Position numbers and translations under genes: made by a program
Notes under the pieces: model-generated
Seen by the model: only the letters and a program-made list of their open reading frames with translations
Told to the model about the DNA's origin: nothing
Database searches by the model: none
Assembly (NCBI RefSeq): GCF_002198655.1
Contig: NZ_MWLN01000191.1
Span: forward strand, 62,001-126,000
Origin: Kineosporia sp. A_224
Lineage (GTDB): Bacteria > Actinomycetota > Actinomycetes > Actinomycetales > Kineosporiaceae
Length of the DNA: 64,000 nt
Reading direction: 5' to 3'
Part shown: piece after piece, positions 8,487 to 16,810 of the stretch
Position numbering within the stretch: the first letter of the stretch is position 1
Layout: the number at the start of each line of letters is the position of its first letter

Positions 8487-9520
8487 CGGGCGTCCGCCTT
8501 CCGCTTGACGTAGAGGTTCACCAGGGTCGCGGCGATGAGCATGACCCCGAGGAATGTCTTGAACCAGTCCGGGTCCCAGCCGGCGTAGAAGATGCCGAGC
8601 TGGGTCATGCCGAAGATGAGCGACCCGACGGTCGCGCCGACGACGGAGCCGTAGCCACCGGTGAGCAGGCAGCCGCCGATGACGGCCGAGATGATGTAGA
8701 TGAACTCGTTGCCGACACCTGCGCCGGACTGCACGTTGTTGTAGTTGAACAGGTTGTGCATCCCGAGCAGCCAGGCGCAGAACCCGACGCCCATGAAGAG
8801 CGCGATCTTGGTGCCGGTCACCGGCACCCCGACCGCGCGGGCGGCCGCCGAGTCGCCACCGGCAGAGAAGATCCAGCTGCCGTAGTGGGTGCGCAGCAGG
8901 ACGATCCCGCCGATCACGGTGAGAGCGGCCCAGAAGATGATCGGGACCTTGATCTCGACCGACCCGAGCTGGAAGCTCGAGGCGAACACAGCCTTGGCGC
9001 TGGCGAAGCCGTCGAGGTCGTTGAGCGAGTTCGACGAGACCCCGCCGGCGACGACGCGGGTCAGGGCGAGGTTGACGCCCTGCAGGACGAAGAAGGTACC
9101 GAGGGTGACCAGGAAGCTCGGTAGCCCGGTCACGTGCAGGAGCCAGCCGTTGAACGCCCCGACGCCGAGGGACAGCGCGAGCGCGAACACGATCCCGACC
9201 CAGACGTTGAGGCTGAAGAACCAGGCCAGGTGCGCCGCCGCCAGGCCGGACGTCGTCACGGCCACACCCGCCGACAGGTCGAACTCCCCGCCGATCATGA
9301 GCAGCGCGACGGCGACGGCCATGATGCCGATCGTCGAGGAGCCGTACAGGATCGTCCCGATGTTCCCGACGCTGCGGAACGCAGGCGCCACGAGCAGGAA
9401 CAGCGCGGCGACGGCAACGGCTCCGATCAGGGCCCCGACTTCGGGGCGGCCCATGATGGTTGCGGTGGCCGATCGGGTCGCGACCCGGTCGTCGGTAGGT
9501 GTGGCCGTGACGGTCGTCAT
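8483..9520 (-). CDS. Sugar/inositol ABC transporter permease (RbsC/BPD_transp_2 family)
   Basis: 345 residues with eight or more hydrophobic helices starting near residue 28. It has the GEFDLSAG and [11 protein letters not shown] segments characteristic of ribose-type permeases, including the conserved glycine-rich loop that contacts the ATPase. The start ATG at 9520 is 33 bp from the stop of the binding-protein gene. The order binding protein, permease, ATPase is standard for this carbohydrate uptake family. It acts in the cytoplasmic membrane. Substrate is inferred from neighbours (inositol or methylated inositol). Confidence 0.88.
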   Translation of the reverse strand: MTTVTATPTDDRVATRSATATIMGRPEVGALIGAVAVAALFLLVAPAFRSVGNIGTILYGSSTIGIMAVAVALLMIGGEFDLSAGVAVTTSGLAAAHLAWFFSLNVWVGIVFALALSLGVGAFNGWLLHVTGLPSFLVTLGTFFVLQGVNLALTRVVAGGVSSNSLNDLDGFASAKAVFASSFQLGSVEIKVPIIFWAALTVIGGIVLLRTHYGSWIFSAGGDSAAARAVGVPVTGTKIALFMGVGFCAWLLGMHNLFNYNNVQSGAGVGNEFIYIISAVIGGCLLTGGYGSVVGATVGSLIFGMTQLGIFYAGWDPDWFKTFLGVMLIAATLVNLYVKRKADAR

Positions 9521-9553
9521 CTCAGATCACTCTCCAGAGCGTCAGCTGCCGGG

Positions 9554-10561
9554 TCACCGGGTGCCGTTCGCGGCGAACTTCTCGACGGCCGCGATGTTGG
9601 ACTGGTCGATGAACGCCGGCCCGGTCGCGACGTTCTGGCCGCCACCGAGGGTGTTGCCGTTCGTGGTGTACCACCAGATGGAGTCGACGGACAGGTAGCC
9701 CTGCATGTACGGCTGCTGGTCGACCGCGAACTGGACGGACTTGTCCTTGATCGCCGCGACCAGCTGCTCGTTGGTGTCGAAGGTGCCGATCTTCGCCGAG
9801 CTGCTGGCTGCCTTGACCGCCTTCACCGCGTCGAGCGCGATCGGCGCGCCGAGGGTCACGACGTAGTCGACGGTCTTGTCCTGGGTCAGCGTGGCCTGGA
9901 TGGTCGTCGTCACGGCCGAGTCGTCGGTTCCGTTGACGTAGATCATCTTGACCTTGGCGCCGGCCGCGCCCTCCGTGACGCCGTCGCAGCGGTCGACGAG
10001 CTGCTGCTGGCCCTGGGTCTGGTTGACGCAGATGATGTTCGTGGCGCCGTCGGCCTTGGCCTTCGCGCCGACGGCGATGCCGGCGTCCTTCTCGCCCTGG
10101 CCGAAGTAGCCGATCGCGCCGAGGCCGAGAGCGTCCGGACCACCCGCGTTGAACATCGAGACCGGGATCCCGGCCGCGATGGCCTTCTTGATCACGTCAC
10201 CGAGCGCAGGGGTGTTCGGGTCGGTGACGGCGATCCCGTCGACCTTCTTGTCGATCGCGGCCTGGATGAGCTGGGCCTGCTTGGTGGCGTCCGGGTCCGA
10301 GGAGTACTGGACCTCGTAGTTGTTCTTGGCCGCGGCCGCGTCGGCGCCCTTGCGGATCCGGTCCCAGAACGTGTCACCCGGTGCCGCGTGGGTGATCATC
10401 GCGATGGTCTTCTTCGGGCCGGCCGCAGCACCTGCGGCGGGGGCGGCCGCAGCGGACGAGGAGTCCGCCGCGTCCTTGCCGCCGGAGGACGAGCAGGCGG
10501 TGAGGGCGAGGGCCGCGGAGAGGGCGACGACCGCACCCACCGCACGCTTGGAGCGAATCAT
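9554..10561 (-). CDS. Sugar-binding lipoprotein of the inositol-type ABC transporter (MocB/RbsB-like)
   Basis: 335 residues. The N-terminus has a basic start, a hydrophobic stretch and a lipobox LTAC with the lipidated cysteine at residue 23, followed by an Ala/Ser-rich linker. The mature protein is a type I periplasmic-binding fold (KKTIAMITH... GTFDTNEQL ... GQNVATGPAF). ATG 10561 has an upstream GAAAGG. It is the first gene of the operon, under a promoter region with LacI-type operators and divergent from the LacI regulator at 10920. In rhizobia MocB has the analogous role for rhizopine uptake. Ligand identity is inferred. Confidence 0.85.
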   Translation of the reverse strand: MIRSKRAVGAVVALSAALALTACSSSGGKDAADSSSAAAAPAAGAAAGPKKTIAMITHAAPGDTFWDRIRKGADAAAAKNNYEVQYSSDPDATKQAQLIQAAIDKKVDGIAVTDPNTPALGDVIKKAIAAGIPVSMFNAGGPDALGLGAIGYFGQGEKDAGIAVGAKAKADGATNIICVNQTQGQQQLVDRCDGVTEGAAGAKVKMIYVNGTDDSAVTTTIQATLTQDKTVDYVVTLGAPIALDAVKAVKAASSSAKIGTFDTNEQLVAAIKDKSVQFAVDQQPYMQGYLSVDSIWWYTTNGNTLGGGQNVATGPAFIDQSNIAAVEKFAANGTR

Positions 10562-10629
10562 GATCGGTTGCCTTTCGACATCACCGCTACGACGAGGCGG
10601 TGTCCTGGGATGAGGGAGAACTGTCTGGC

Positions 10630-10693
10630 CGGCCTGACTCGCCGGCCTGACCGGCCTGGCTGGCCTGACTGGAGTGACTGCCTGACTGGCTGG
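10630..10693. repeat. Degenerate GGCCTGACT repeats in the leader of the transporter operon
   Basis: At least five imperfect copies of a roughly 9-10 bp unit related to GGCCTGACT occur in 64 bp, in the presumed 5' untranslated leader of the sugar-binding protein gene. No coding frame explains them. They may form mRNA structure or simply be replication-slippage repeats. Confidence 0.5.
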
Positions 10694-10764
10694 AACGGGA
10701 GCGATGTGCCGACGACGGCGACGTGCCGTGTCCGACTGCTGTGGAACCGTTCGGCGATCTGCCA

Positions 10765-10800
10765 TACAACGTTCTAGGCCTTGACCCCTAGAACGTTTTA
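10765..10800. promoter_or_regulatory. Paired LacI-type operators (AACGTT dyads) for the transporter operon
   Basis: Two dyads of the form TA-N-AACGTT-N-TA occur at 10765-10776 and 10789-10800, their centres 24 bp apart. Together they also form a perfect 11-bp inverted repeat (AACGTTCTAGG facing CCTAGAACGTT). The central CG flanked by short dyad arms is the usual form of LacI-family operators. They sit in the divergent region between the transporter operon and the LacI-family gene at 10920, implying local control by that protein. Confidence 0.65.
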
Positions 10801-10864
10801 GGTCGCGTGTGGAACTATGAACGTGACGCAGGGCACACGTCAAGCCCTTCTTGGCTACCCGGCC

Positions 10865-10876
10865 TATAACGTTCTT
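10865..10876. promoter_or_regulatory. Third AACGTT operator, next to the LacI-family gene
   Basis: TATAACGTTCTT repeats the same dyad core as the pair at 10765-10800, 76 bp further on and 44 bp before the regulator start. This suggests autoregulation, possibly with DNA looping between the sites. Binding is inferred from the pattern only. Confidence 0.5.
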
Positions 10877-10919
10877 GTATCGTTGCGTCGCTCCCACCAG
10901 GTTCCGCGAGGATGTCGCC

Positions 10920-11945
10920 ATGACGATCGAGGACGCCGGGACGGCCCCCGCCCGCCGGACGACGCTGGCGGACGTCGCCCGACAGGCAGGCGTCTCGACG
11001 GCCCTGGTGTCGCTGGTGATGCGTGGTGCCCCGGGCGCCAGCCCCGCGAACCGCGAGAAGGTGTTCCGGGTCGCCCGCGAGCTCGGCTATGTGCCGGACT
11101 CGCGGGCCCGGGCCCTGCGCCAGGGCCGGTCCCAGCTGCTGGGCGTGATGTTCCACGTCCAGCAGCCCTTCCACGCGGACGTCATCGAGGGCGTGTACGA
11201 GGCCGCCGAGGCGGCCGGCTACGACGTCGTGCTGAGCGCCGTCACCGACTCCCGCAGCGAGGACAAGGCAATCGGCACGCTGCTCGCCGACCGCTGCGAG
11301 GCCGTCATCCTCGTGGCCCCGCAGTCGAGCCGGGAGTGGCTCGCCGAGGTCGGCGGCCGGCTGCCCACCGTCGTCCTCGTCCGCCACGTCCGCCACCCCG
11401 ACCTGTCCGTCGTCCGGGCGGCGGACATGAAGGGCCTCGGGCTCGCTGTCGACCATCTCGTCGGGCTGGGGCACCGCCGGATCGTCCACGTCGACGGCGC
11501 CGGCTCCCCCAGCGCCGAGCAGCGCCGCCGGGGGTACCGCGCGGCGATGGCGCGCCACGGACTGGAGCCCCGGATCGTCCGGGGCGGCTGGGCCGAGATC
11601 AACGGCTCGCAGGCCGTCGAGCAGCTGCTCGCCGAGGGCGACCTGCCGACGGCGATCCTCGCGTTCAACGACCCCTGCGCCAACGGCGTCCTGAGCACCC
11701 TGCAACGGTCCGGGATCTCCGTGCCGGAGGAGGTCTCGGTCGTCGGGTTCGACGACACGCACCTCGCCGGGTTCTCCCACATCGGCCTCACGACCGTGCG
11801 GCAGGACGCCGGGCAGATGGCCCGGATGGCCGTCGGCCGCGCGATCAGCCTCGTCGAGCGCAAGGACGACCCCGAGATGCACCGCGACGGCGTCGTCGTC
11901 CCCGACCTCGTCGTCCGCGGCACCACCGGCCCGTGCCGGCAGTAG
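10920..11945 (+). CDS. LacI-family transcriptional regulator of the inositol-type transporter operon
   Basis: 341 residues. The N-terminal helix-turn-helix is classic LacI (TTLADVARQAGVSTALVSLVM), followed by the hinge with RELGYVPDSRARAL and a periplasmic-binding-like effector domain ending in GFDDTHLAGF and TTVRQD. ATG 10920 was chosen over an upstream in-frame start because GAGG lies about 8 bp before it and the HTH then begins near residue 15. It is divergent from the transporter operon, with three AACGTT dyads between them. It most likely represses that operon until its cyclitol ligand is present. Confidence 0.88.
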   Translation: MTIEDAGTAPARRTTLADVARQAGVSTALVSLVMRGAPGASPANREKVFRVARELGYVPDSRARALRQGRSQLLGVMFHVQQPFHADVIEGVYEAAEAAGYDVVLSAVTDSRSEDKAIGTLLADRCEAVILVAPQSSREWLAEVGGRLPTVVLVRHVRHPDLSVVRAADMKGLGLAVDHLVGLGHRRIVHVDGAGSPSAEQRRRGYRAAMARHGLEPRIVRGGWAEINGSQAVEQLLAEGDLPTAILAFNDPCANGVLSTLQRSGISVPEEVSVVGFDDTHLAGFSHIGLTTVRQDAGQMARMAVGRAISLVERKDDPEMHRDGVVVPDLVVRGTTGPCRQ

Positions 11946-11958
11946 ACCCGCCCGCTCG

Positions 11959-12972
11959 TCACAGCACGCTCGACGGCCGCGGCGGCAGGCCGGCCGCCCG
12001 GTACGCCGCGTCGATGGTCTCCATGCTCGCCACGGCGTCTGCCGCGTCGATCGGCAGCGGCGCTCCGGTACGGACCGCAGCGGCGAACGCCTCGAGCTGG
12101 TAGGTGTACGACGACCGCGGCCCGAGCGACTCGGTCCGCGACCCGGCGGGGGTCGTCACGGTGACCCGGTCGTCGAGGTGCGGCTGGACGAAGTTGTGCG
12201 CGACGACCTCGCCCTCGGTCCCCACGACCCGCAGCGTCATCTCCACGTCGTCGTGGGCCATGTGGCAGCGGGCGGACCCGGTGACCCCGCCGGGGAACGC
12301 GAGGTCGGCGTCGAGCCACTCGTCGACGCCGGGGTGGCCCGCCCGGGTGCCGGCGCGTGCGGCCACGACCTCCGGGGCGCCGCCGACGAGGGGGCCCAGG
12401 ATCCGCTGCGCGTGCAGGCTGTAGCAGCCGAGGTCCATGACCGCGCCGCCCGCGAGCTCCAGCGACCACCGCGGGTCGGCGTCCGGCGGCGCCGGGATCG
12501 CGACCATCGTCGCGATGTGCTGCACGGCGCCGAGCTCACGGGACGCCACGACCTCGAGCACGCGCCGGGTCACCGGGTGGAAGAGGTAGTGGAAGGCCTC
12601 CATGAACGTGGTCCCGGCCTTCGCCACCTCCGCCGCGACCTCCGCCGCCTCGGAGGCGTTGCTCGCGGACGGCTTCTCCGACAGCACATGCTTGCCGGCC
12701 CGCAGCGCGCGCACGTTCCACGGGCCGTGCAGGCCGTTCGGCAGCGGGTTGTAGACGACGTCGACCTCGGGGTCGGCGAGCAGGTCCTCGTACGAGTCGA
12801 CGACCCGCTCGACCCCGTGGTCTGCCGCCCAGGCCTGCGCCCGGGAGCGGTCGCGGGCGGCGACGGCGACGAGCCGGTGCCCGGTGGCCTTCGCAGGAGA
12901 GACGATCGACAGCGAGGAGATCCGCGCGGCGCCGAGAACGCCGATCCGGAGCGGTTCTACGGGCGTGTCCAC
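11959..12972 (-). CDS. Gfo/Idh/MocA family oxidoreductase (xylose/inositol dehydrogenase-like)
   Basis: 337 residues from GTG 12972, which has GAGGAGG upstream. The Rossmann motif GVLGAARIS, catalytic SEKPSASN and the following MEAFHYLFHP fit the Gfo/Idh subfamily that includes NADP-dependent xylose and trans-dihydrodiol dehydrogenases. It therefore differs from the four other Gfo/Idh enzymes in this module. It is transcribed away from the LacI-type regulator at 13094, and the two share a promoter region holding a TGAGGC-type operator. It converges on the LacI gene ending at 11945, 13 bp away. The substrate is probably a sugar or cyclitol. Confidence 0.78.
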   Translation of the reverse strand: MDTPVEPLRIGVLGAARISSLSIVSPAKATGHRLVAVAARDRSRAQAWAADHGVERVVDSYEDLLADPEVDVVYNPLPNGLHGPWNVRALRAGKHVLSEKPSASNASEAAEVAAEVAKAGTTFMEAFHYLFHPVTRRVLEVVASRELGAVQHIATMVAIPAPPDADPRWSLELAGGAVMDLGCYSLHAQRILGPLVGGAPEVVAARAGTRAGHPGVDEWLDADLAFPGGVTGSARCHMAHDDVEMTLRVVGTEGEVVAHNFVQPHLDDRVTVTTPAGSRTESLGPRSSYTYQLEAFAAAVRTGAPLPIDAADAVASMETIDAAYRAAGLPPRPSSVL

Positions 12973-13045
12973 GGGTGGTGGCCTCCTCGGCGTTGAGAGT
13001 GACGCGTGCCACACTAGGTCGGCGCCGCGCCCTGCGACGTCGGCG

Positions 13046-13066
13046 AAGTGCCTCAAGAACGCCTCA
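13046..13066. promoter_or_regulatory. TGAGGC-type operator in the regulator/dehydrogenase divergent promoter
   Basis: The element contains GCCTCA twice, 11 bp apart. The identical 21-base element occurs upstream of the eight-gene operon at 23427-23447, and a related one at 2770. It lies 27 bp before the start of the LacI-type gene at 13094, consistent with autoregulation. Confidence 0.6.
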
Positions 13067-13093
13067 CGGCCCGCGACCTCAGGAGGTGGCCGG

Positions 13094-14140
13094 ATGGGTG
13101 CCCGCCGCGACCACCGCGTCGTCGACATCGCCGCGCAGTCGGGCCTCAGCCGCGCGACGGTCGACCGCGTCCTGCACGGCCGGGACGGCGTCAGGCCGGA
13201 GACCGTGGCCCAGGTGGCCCGCGCTGTCGACGAGCTCGAGCGCCAGCGCGAGCAGGTGCTCCTGTCAGGGCGCACGCTCATCCTCGACCTCGTCATGCAG
13301 ACCCCCGAGCGGTTCGCCACGGCGTCCCGCAGCGCGCTCGAGACGGAGCTGCGCTCGCTGCGACCGGCGGTGCTCCGTGCGCGGTCGCACCTCGCCGAGC
13401 ACAGCGACCCGGCAGCGGCCGCGGCCGTGCTGGACACGTTGGCACGCAAGGGTTCGCACGGGGTGATCCTCAAGGCGCCCGACCACCCGCTGGTCGTCGC
13501 CGCCGTCCAGCGACTGGCCGACCGCGGCGTCCCGACGGTGACGTTCGTGACCGACGTCCCGCGCAGCCGCCGGGTCGCCTACCTCGGCATGGACAACGCA
13601 GCCGCGGGCGCGACGGCCGCCTACCTCGTGACCCAGTGGGCCGGCCGGTCCGGCAGCGTGCTCCTCACCGTGAGCCACTCCTCGTTCCACGGCGAGGAGG
13701 AGCGCGCGGCCGGTTTCCGGCGGACCCTTGCCGAGCTGGCCCCGCGGCGCAGCGTCCACGTCGTCAACGACACCGACGGGCTCGACGCGAGCATCCTCGT
13801 CGCCGTCCGGGGCGCGCTGGCGCTCCGTCCGTCGATCAACGCCGTGTACTCCGTGGGCGGCGGGAACATCGCGACGCTGCGCGCGTTCGAGGAGGTCGGT
13901 GTCACGCCGCGGGTCTACGTCGCCCACGACCTCGACGACGACAACCGCGGCCTGCTGCGCACCCGGCGGATCTCCGCGGTGCTCCACCACGACCTGCGGG
14001 CGGACATGCGCCGGGCCTGCCGGGCGCTGCTCCAGGCGCGCGGGGTGCTGCCCGGACGGCCGTCGGGTGTGCCGTCCCAGGTGCAGGTCGTCACGCCGTA
14101 CAACGAGCCGGCCGCCCTGGCCGGCGACCCGGAGGCCTGA
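13094..14140 (+). CDS. LacI-type transcriptional regulator with sugar-binding domain
   Basis: 348 residues from ATG 13094, with a perfect AGGAGG 7 bp upstream. The N-terminus HRVVDIAAQSGLSRATVDRVL is a LacI-like helix-turn-helix, unusual in the ATVDRVLHGR turn. The rest is a periplasmic-binding-like effector domain (HGVILKAPDHPLV, TVTFVTDVP, SVGGGNIATLRAF) like those of inositol and rhizopine regulators. It sits between the two catabolic operons. Copies of a TGAGGC direct repeat upstream of it, of the PhyH gene and of the 23304 operon suggest that it is the module-wide regulator. Confidence 0.8.
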   Translation: MGARRDHRVVDIAAQSGLSRATVDRVLHGRDGVRPETVAQVARAVDELERQREQVLLSGRTLILDLVMQTPERFATASRSALETELRSLRPAVLRARSHLAEHSDPAAAAAVLDTLARKGSHGVILKAPDHPLVVAAVQRLADRGVPTVTFVTDVPRSRRVAYLGMDNAAAGATAAYLVTQWAGRSGSVLLTVSHSSFHGEEERAAGFRRTLAELAPRRSVHVVNDTDGLDASILVAVRGALALRPSINAVYSVGGGNIATLRAFEEVGVTPRVYVAHDLDDDNRGLLRTRRISAVLHHDLRADMRRACRALLQARGVLPGRPSGVPSQVQVVTPYNEPAALAGDPEA

Positions 14141-14160
14141 CCGGGCGTCACGCCGCCGGG

Positions 14161-15036
14161 TCAGGTGGTGAGCAGCCCGCGCAGGTACTCCACGCTCGTC
14201 CGGACGTCCGCGACGGGGCCTTCGCCCGCGGGCGCCTCGGTGAGGATCGTGTCCTGCTCGAGGGTGTACCAGCCGTCGTACCCGTTGCCACGCAGGTGCC
14301 CGATGATGGCGGCGACGTCGACGTCCCCGCTGCCGAGCGGGCGGTACATGCCGTCGCGAACGGCTTCGGTGTAGGTGAGCCTCCCGGCCTGCACCTTTCG
14401 GGCGAAGGTGAGGTCGACGTCCTTGAAGTGCGTGTGTGCGATCCGGTCCGGCGCCTGCCCGGCGAGGACGGCGGGGTCGGTGCCGCCGATGAGCAGGTGG
14501 CCGGTGTCGAGGCAGAGCTGCACCGCGGAGCCGGCGAGGACGCGCTGGACGTCGGTGCCGGTCTCGACCATCGTGCCGACGTGCGGGTGGAGGACGGCGC
14601 GGATGCCGTGCTCGGCGGCAGCGGCCGCGACCCGGTCCACGTTGCGCAGCAGCAGGTTCCAGCCGTCGTCGTCGAGGTCGGGCCGCGAGTCGTAGCCGGT
14701 CAGGCCGGAGTCGGCGGACAGCACCATGACGCCGGCCCGGGCCGCGACGAACCCGGGGAGCAGGCGCTGGAGCTCGAGCATCGGGTCGACGTCGGGGCGG
14801 TGCAGGACGAACGGGGTGAAGCCGCCGACCGCGGTGAGGTGGTGGTCGGCGAGGGTCGCGGCGAGCTCGTCGGGGTCGGACGGGAGGAACCCGTCGGGGC
14901 CGAGCTCGGTCGCGGCCAGCCCGATCTCGTTCATCTGGCGCAGCACCTGGCCGGCGGGGAGCTGGTAGCCCCAGCCGGGGACCTCGCACACGCCCCAGCT
15001 GATCGGGGCTCCGGCGATCCGGTCGACGTCGTTCAC
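14161..15036 (-). CDS. iolE: Inosose dehydratase-like TIM-barrel enzyme (IolE/MocC family)
   Basis: 291 residues of the xylose-isomerase-like TIM barrel. The opening APISWGVCEVPGWGYQLP is the family start of 2-keto-myo-inositol dehydratases (SWGV..V..WG). Metal-binding positions are plausible in AVLHPHVGT, CLDTGHL and HTHFKDVD. The enzyme removes water from 2-keto-myo-inositol to give the trihydroxycyclohexane-dione substrate of IolD, or acts as a MocC-type isomerase. GTG 15036 overlaps the upstream stop by 4 bp (GTGA) and follows AGGAGG. It is the last gene of the operon from 23304. Confidence 0.8.
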   Translation of the reverse strand: MNDVDRIAGAPISWGVCEVPGWGYQLPAGQVLRQMNEIGLAATELGPDGFLPSDPDELAATLADHHLTAVGGFTPFVLHRPDVDPMLELQRLLPGFVAARAGVMVLSADSGLTGYDSRPDLDDDGWNLLLRNVDRVAAAAAEHGIRAVLHPHVGTMVETGTDVQRVLAGSAVQLCLDTGHLLIGGTDPAVLAGQAPDRIAHTHFKDVDLTFARKVQAGRLTYTEAVRDGMYRPLGSGDVDVAAIIGHLRGNGYDGWYTLEQDTILTEAPAGEGPVADVRTSVEYLRGLLTT

Positions 15037-16019
15037 TGTTCCTCCTGCTGCTGGGTGGTGCGGTCGGGGACGTCCCATGCGGGGTCGGCGAGGGCCGCCG
15101 GACGCCGGCCGGCGAGGACGTCGGTGACGCCCTGCGCGGCGGCGGTGAAGGTGGCGCGGGTGGCGCCGACGCTGAGGCCCATGACGTGCGGCGACAGGAC
15201 GACGTCCGGGTGGTCGAAGACCGGGTGGTGCACGGGCGGCTCGGGGTCGAAGACGTCGAGCCCGAGACCGGAGAGCCGCCCGTCCGCAAGGGCTTCCGCT
15301 GCGGCGTCGAGGTCGAGCAGGCCGCCGCGGCCGCAGTTGACGAGAACCGCGCCGGGCGGCACGGCGGCGAGGAACGCGTCGTCGACGAGGTGCTGGGTCT
15401 GCGGCGTCAGCGGCAGGTGGAGCGTCACGACGTGCGCCCGGGAGCGCAGCTCGTCGAGCGTGACGAGCTCGGCGCCGTCGAGGGTCGTCCCGGTACCGAG
15501 GTACGGGTCGTGCGCGACGACCGTCATCCCGAACGGGGCCGCGAGCGTGCCGACCCGGCGTCCGATCCGGCCGAAGCCGACGATGCCGATCGTGGCACCC
15601 TCGAGGTCGCCGAGGACGAGCCCGCCGCGGTCGGCCCAGCGGCCCTGCGCCACGCACTCCGTGGTGGCGCGCAACCGCTTGACGAGGTGCAGCACCATCG
15701 CCATCGCCCCTTCCGCGACGGCATGGGTGCCGGCGCCCGGGGTGACGACGACGGCGATCCCGCGCCGGGTGGCCTCGGCGACGTCGACCCGCTCGACGCC
15801 GACACCGGTGCGGGCGAGCACCCGCAGGGCAGGCATCCGGTCGAGCAGTGCGACGTCGACGTCCGCGTCGGCGCGGACGACCGCACCGACCGCTGCGCGC
15901 AGGTCGGCGTCGGACGGCTCCGCGACGAACCGGCTGCCCGGGGGCAGGTGGCCGACGACGAGCGCAGGGTCGACGAGCCCGAGCGCCACGACGACCGGCG
16001 CAGACGCTTTGAGGTTCAC
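15033..16019 (-). CDS. D-isomer-specific 2-hydroxyacid dehydrogenase
   Basis: 328 residues. The NAD-binding domain is placed centrally with GIVGFGRIGRR. The catalytic triad region follows as CGRGGLLD (Arg), DVFDPEPP (Glu) and LSPHVMGLS (His). This is the layout of phosphoglycerate/glyoxylate-type dehydrogenases. GTG 16019 overlaps the upstream stop by GTGA, as with most junctions in this operon. It is not part of the standard Bacillus-type inositol pathway, so its presence beside an aldolase suggests that a hydroxy-acid or keto-acid breakdown product is processed here. Confidence 0.82.
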   Translation of the reverse strand: MNLKASAPVVVALGLVDPALVVGHLPPGSRFVAEPSDADLRAAVGAVVRADADVDVALLDRMPALRVLARTGVGVERVDVAEATRRGIAVVVTPGAGTHAVAEGAMAMVLHLVKRLRATTECVAQGRWADRGGLVLGDLEGATIGIVGFGRIGRRVGTLAAPFGMTVVAHDPYLGTGTTLDGAELVTLDELRSRAHVVTLHLPLTPQTQHLVDDAFLAAVPPGAVLVNCGRGGLLDLDAAAEALADGRLSGLGLDVFDPEPPVHHPVFDHPDVVLSPHVMGLSVGATRATFTAAAQGVTDVLAGRRPAALADPAWDVPDRTTQQQEEQ

Positions 16020-16810
16020 GGGGTCTGCCCGGCCCGGCGGAGCTCGGCGACGACAGCGTTGGCGAGCAGCGTCGTGTCGGAGCCGATGGCGAGGAACTGC
16101 CACCCGGCGGCCGCGAGCCGGGCGGCGGCCGCGCCGTCCGGCACGAGAAGGCCGACGGCCTTGCCGTGCGCCTTCGCCGCCTCGAGGACGCGGTCGAGCG
16201 CGGCAAGGTAGACGGGCGCCCGGAGCTGGCCGGGCACCTCGAGCGCGTGGCTGAGGTCGCGGGGGCCGACGAAGAGCACGTCGACCCCGTCGACGGCGGC
16301 GATCTGCTCGACCGCCTCGAGCGCGGGGAGGGTCTCGATCTGCACGACGCCGAGGACGTCGCCGTCGGAGCGGTCGAGCGCGCCCGGGTCGAGGCCGTAG
16401 CCGCACATCCGGTTGTACGTCGCGACGCCGCGGTCGCCCGCGGGCGGGTAGCGCAGGTGGCGGACGCAGGCGGCGGCCTCGTCGGTGGTGTCGACGCGGG
16501 GGAACATGACCCCGGCCGCGCCGACGTCGAGCAGGCGGCCGGCCCGGATCCGCTCGGTGGACTCCACGCGGACGACGGTCGGGACGCCGTAGGACGCGGC
16601 GGCCGGCACGACGTCCCGGGCCTGCTCCTCGCCGCCGGCGCCGTGCTCGAGGTCGAGGAGCACCCAGTCGACGCCGGCGGCCGCACAGACCTCGGCGGTG
16701 ATCGGGGTGGCCGCGCCGACGAACGTCCCGAAGGTGACCTCGCCCGCGGCGAGCCGGCGGCGCAACGCACCGCGGTCGAGGGCGTACCGGGGGGCGGCGC
16801 CCGGCGTCAC
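16016..16810 (-). CDS. HpcH/HpaI family class II aldolase
   Basis: About 264 residues of the HpcH/HpaI fold: FGTFVGAATP near the start, LLDLEHG (substrate/metal loop), VVQIETLPAL with the metal-binding glutamate, and FVGPRDLSHAL with the metal-binding aspartate. Such enzymes split 2-keto-3-deoxy acids into pyruvate plus an aldehyde. GTG 16810 gives a GTGA overlap with IolD, the pattern used at other junctions here; GTG 16819 is an alternative. It may take the place of the missing IolJ/IolC steps in a non-classical inositol route. That placement is an inference. Confidence 0.8.
   Translation of the reverse strand: MTPGAAPRYALDRGALRRRLAAGEVTFGTFVGAATPITAEVCAAAGVDWVLLDLEHGAGGEEQARDVVPAAASYGVPTVVRVESTERIRAGRLLDVGAAGVMFPRVDTTDEAAACVRHLRYPPAGDRGVATYNRMCGYGLDPGALDRSDGDVLGVVQIETLPALEAVEQIAAVDGVDVLFVGPRDLSHALEVPGQLRAPVYLAALDRVLEAAKAHGKAVGLLVPDGAAAARLAAAGWQFLAIGSDTTLLANAVVAELRRAGQTP

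Noticed and set aside
13048-16254. A 1068-codon open frame on the + strand
   Set aside because: It is an Arg/Pro/Ala-rich shadow of the regulator, IolE and dehydrogenase genes, with no domain motif; long antisense frames are expected at this GC content.
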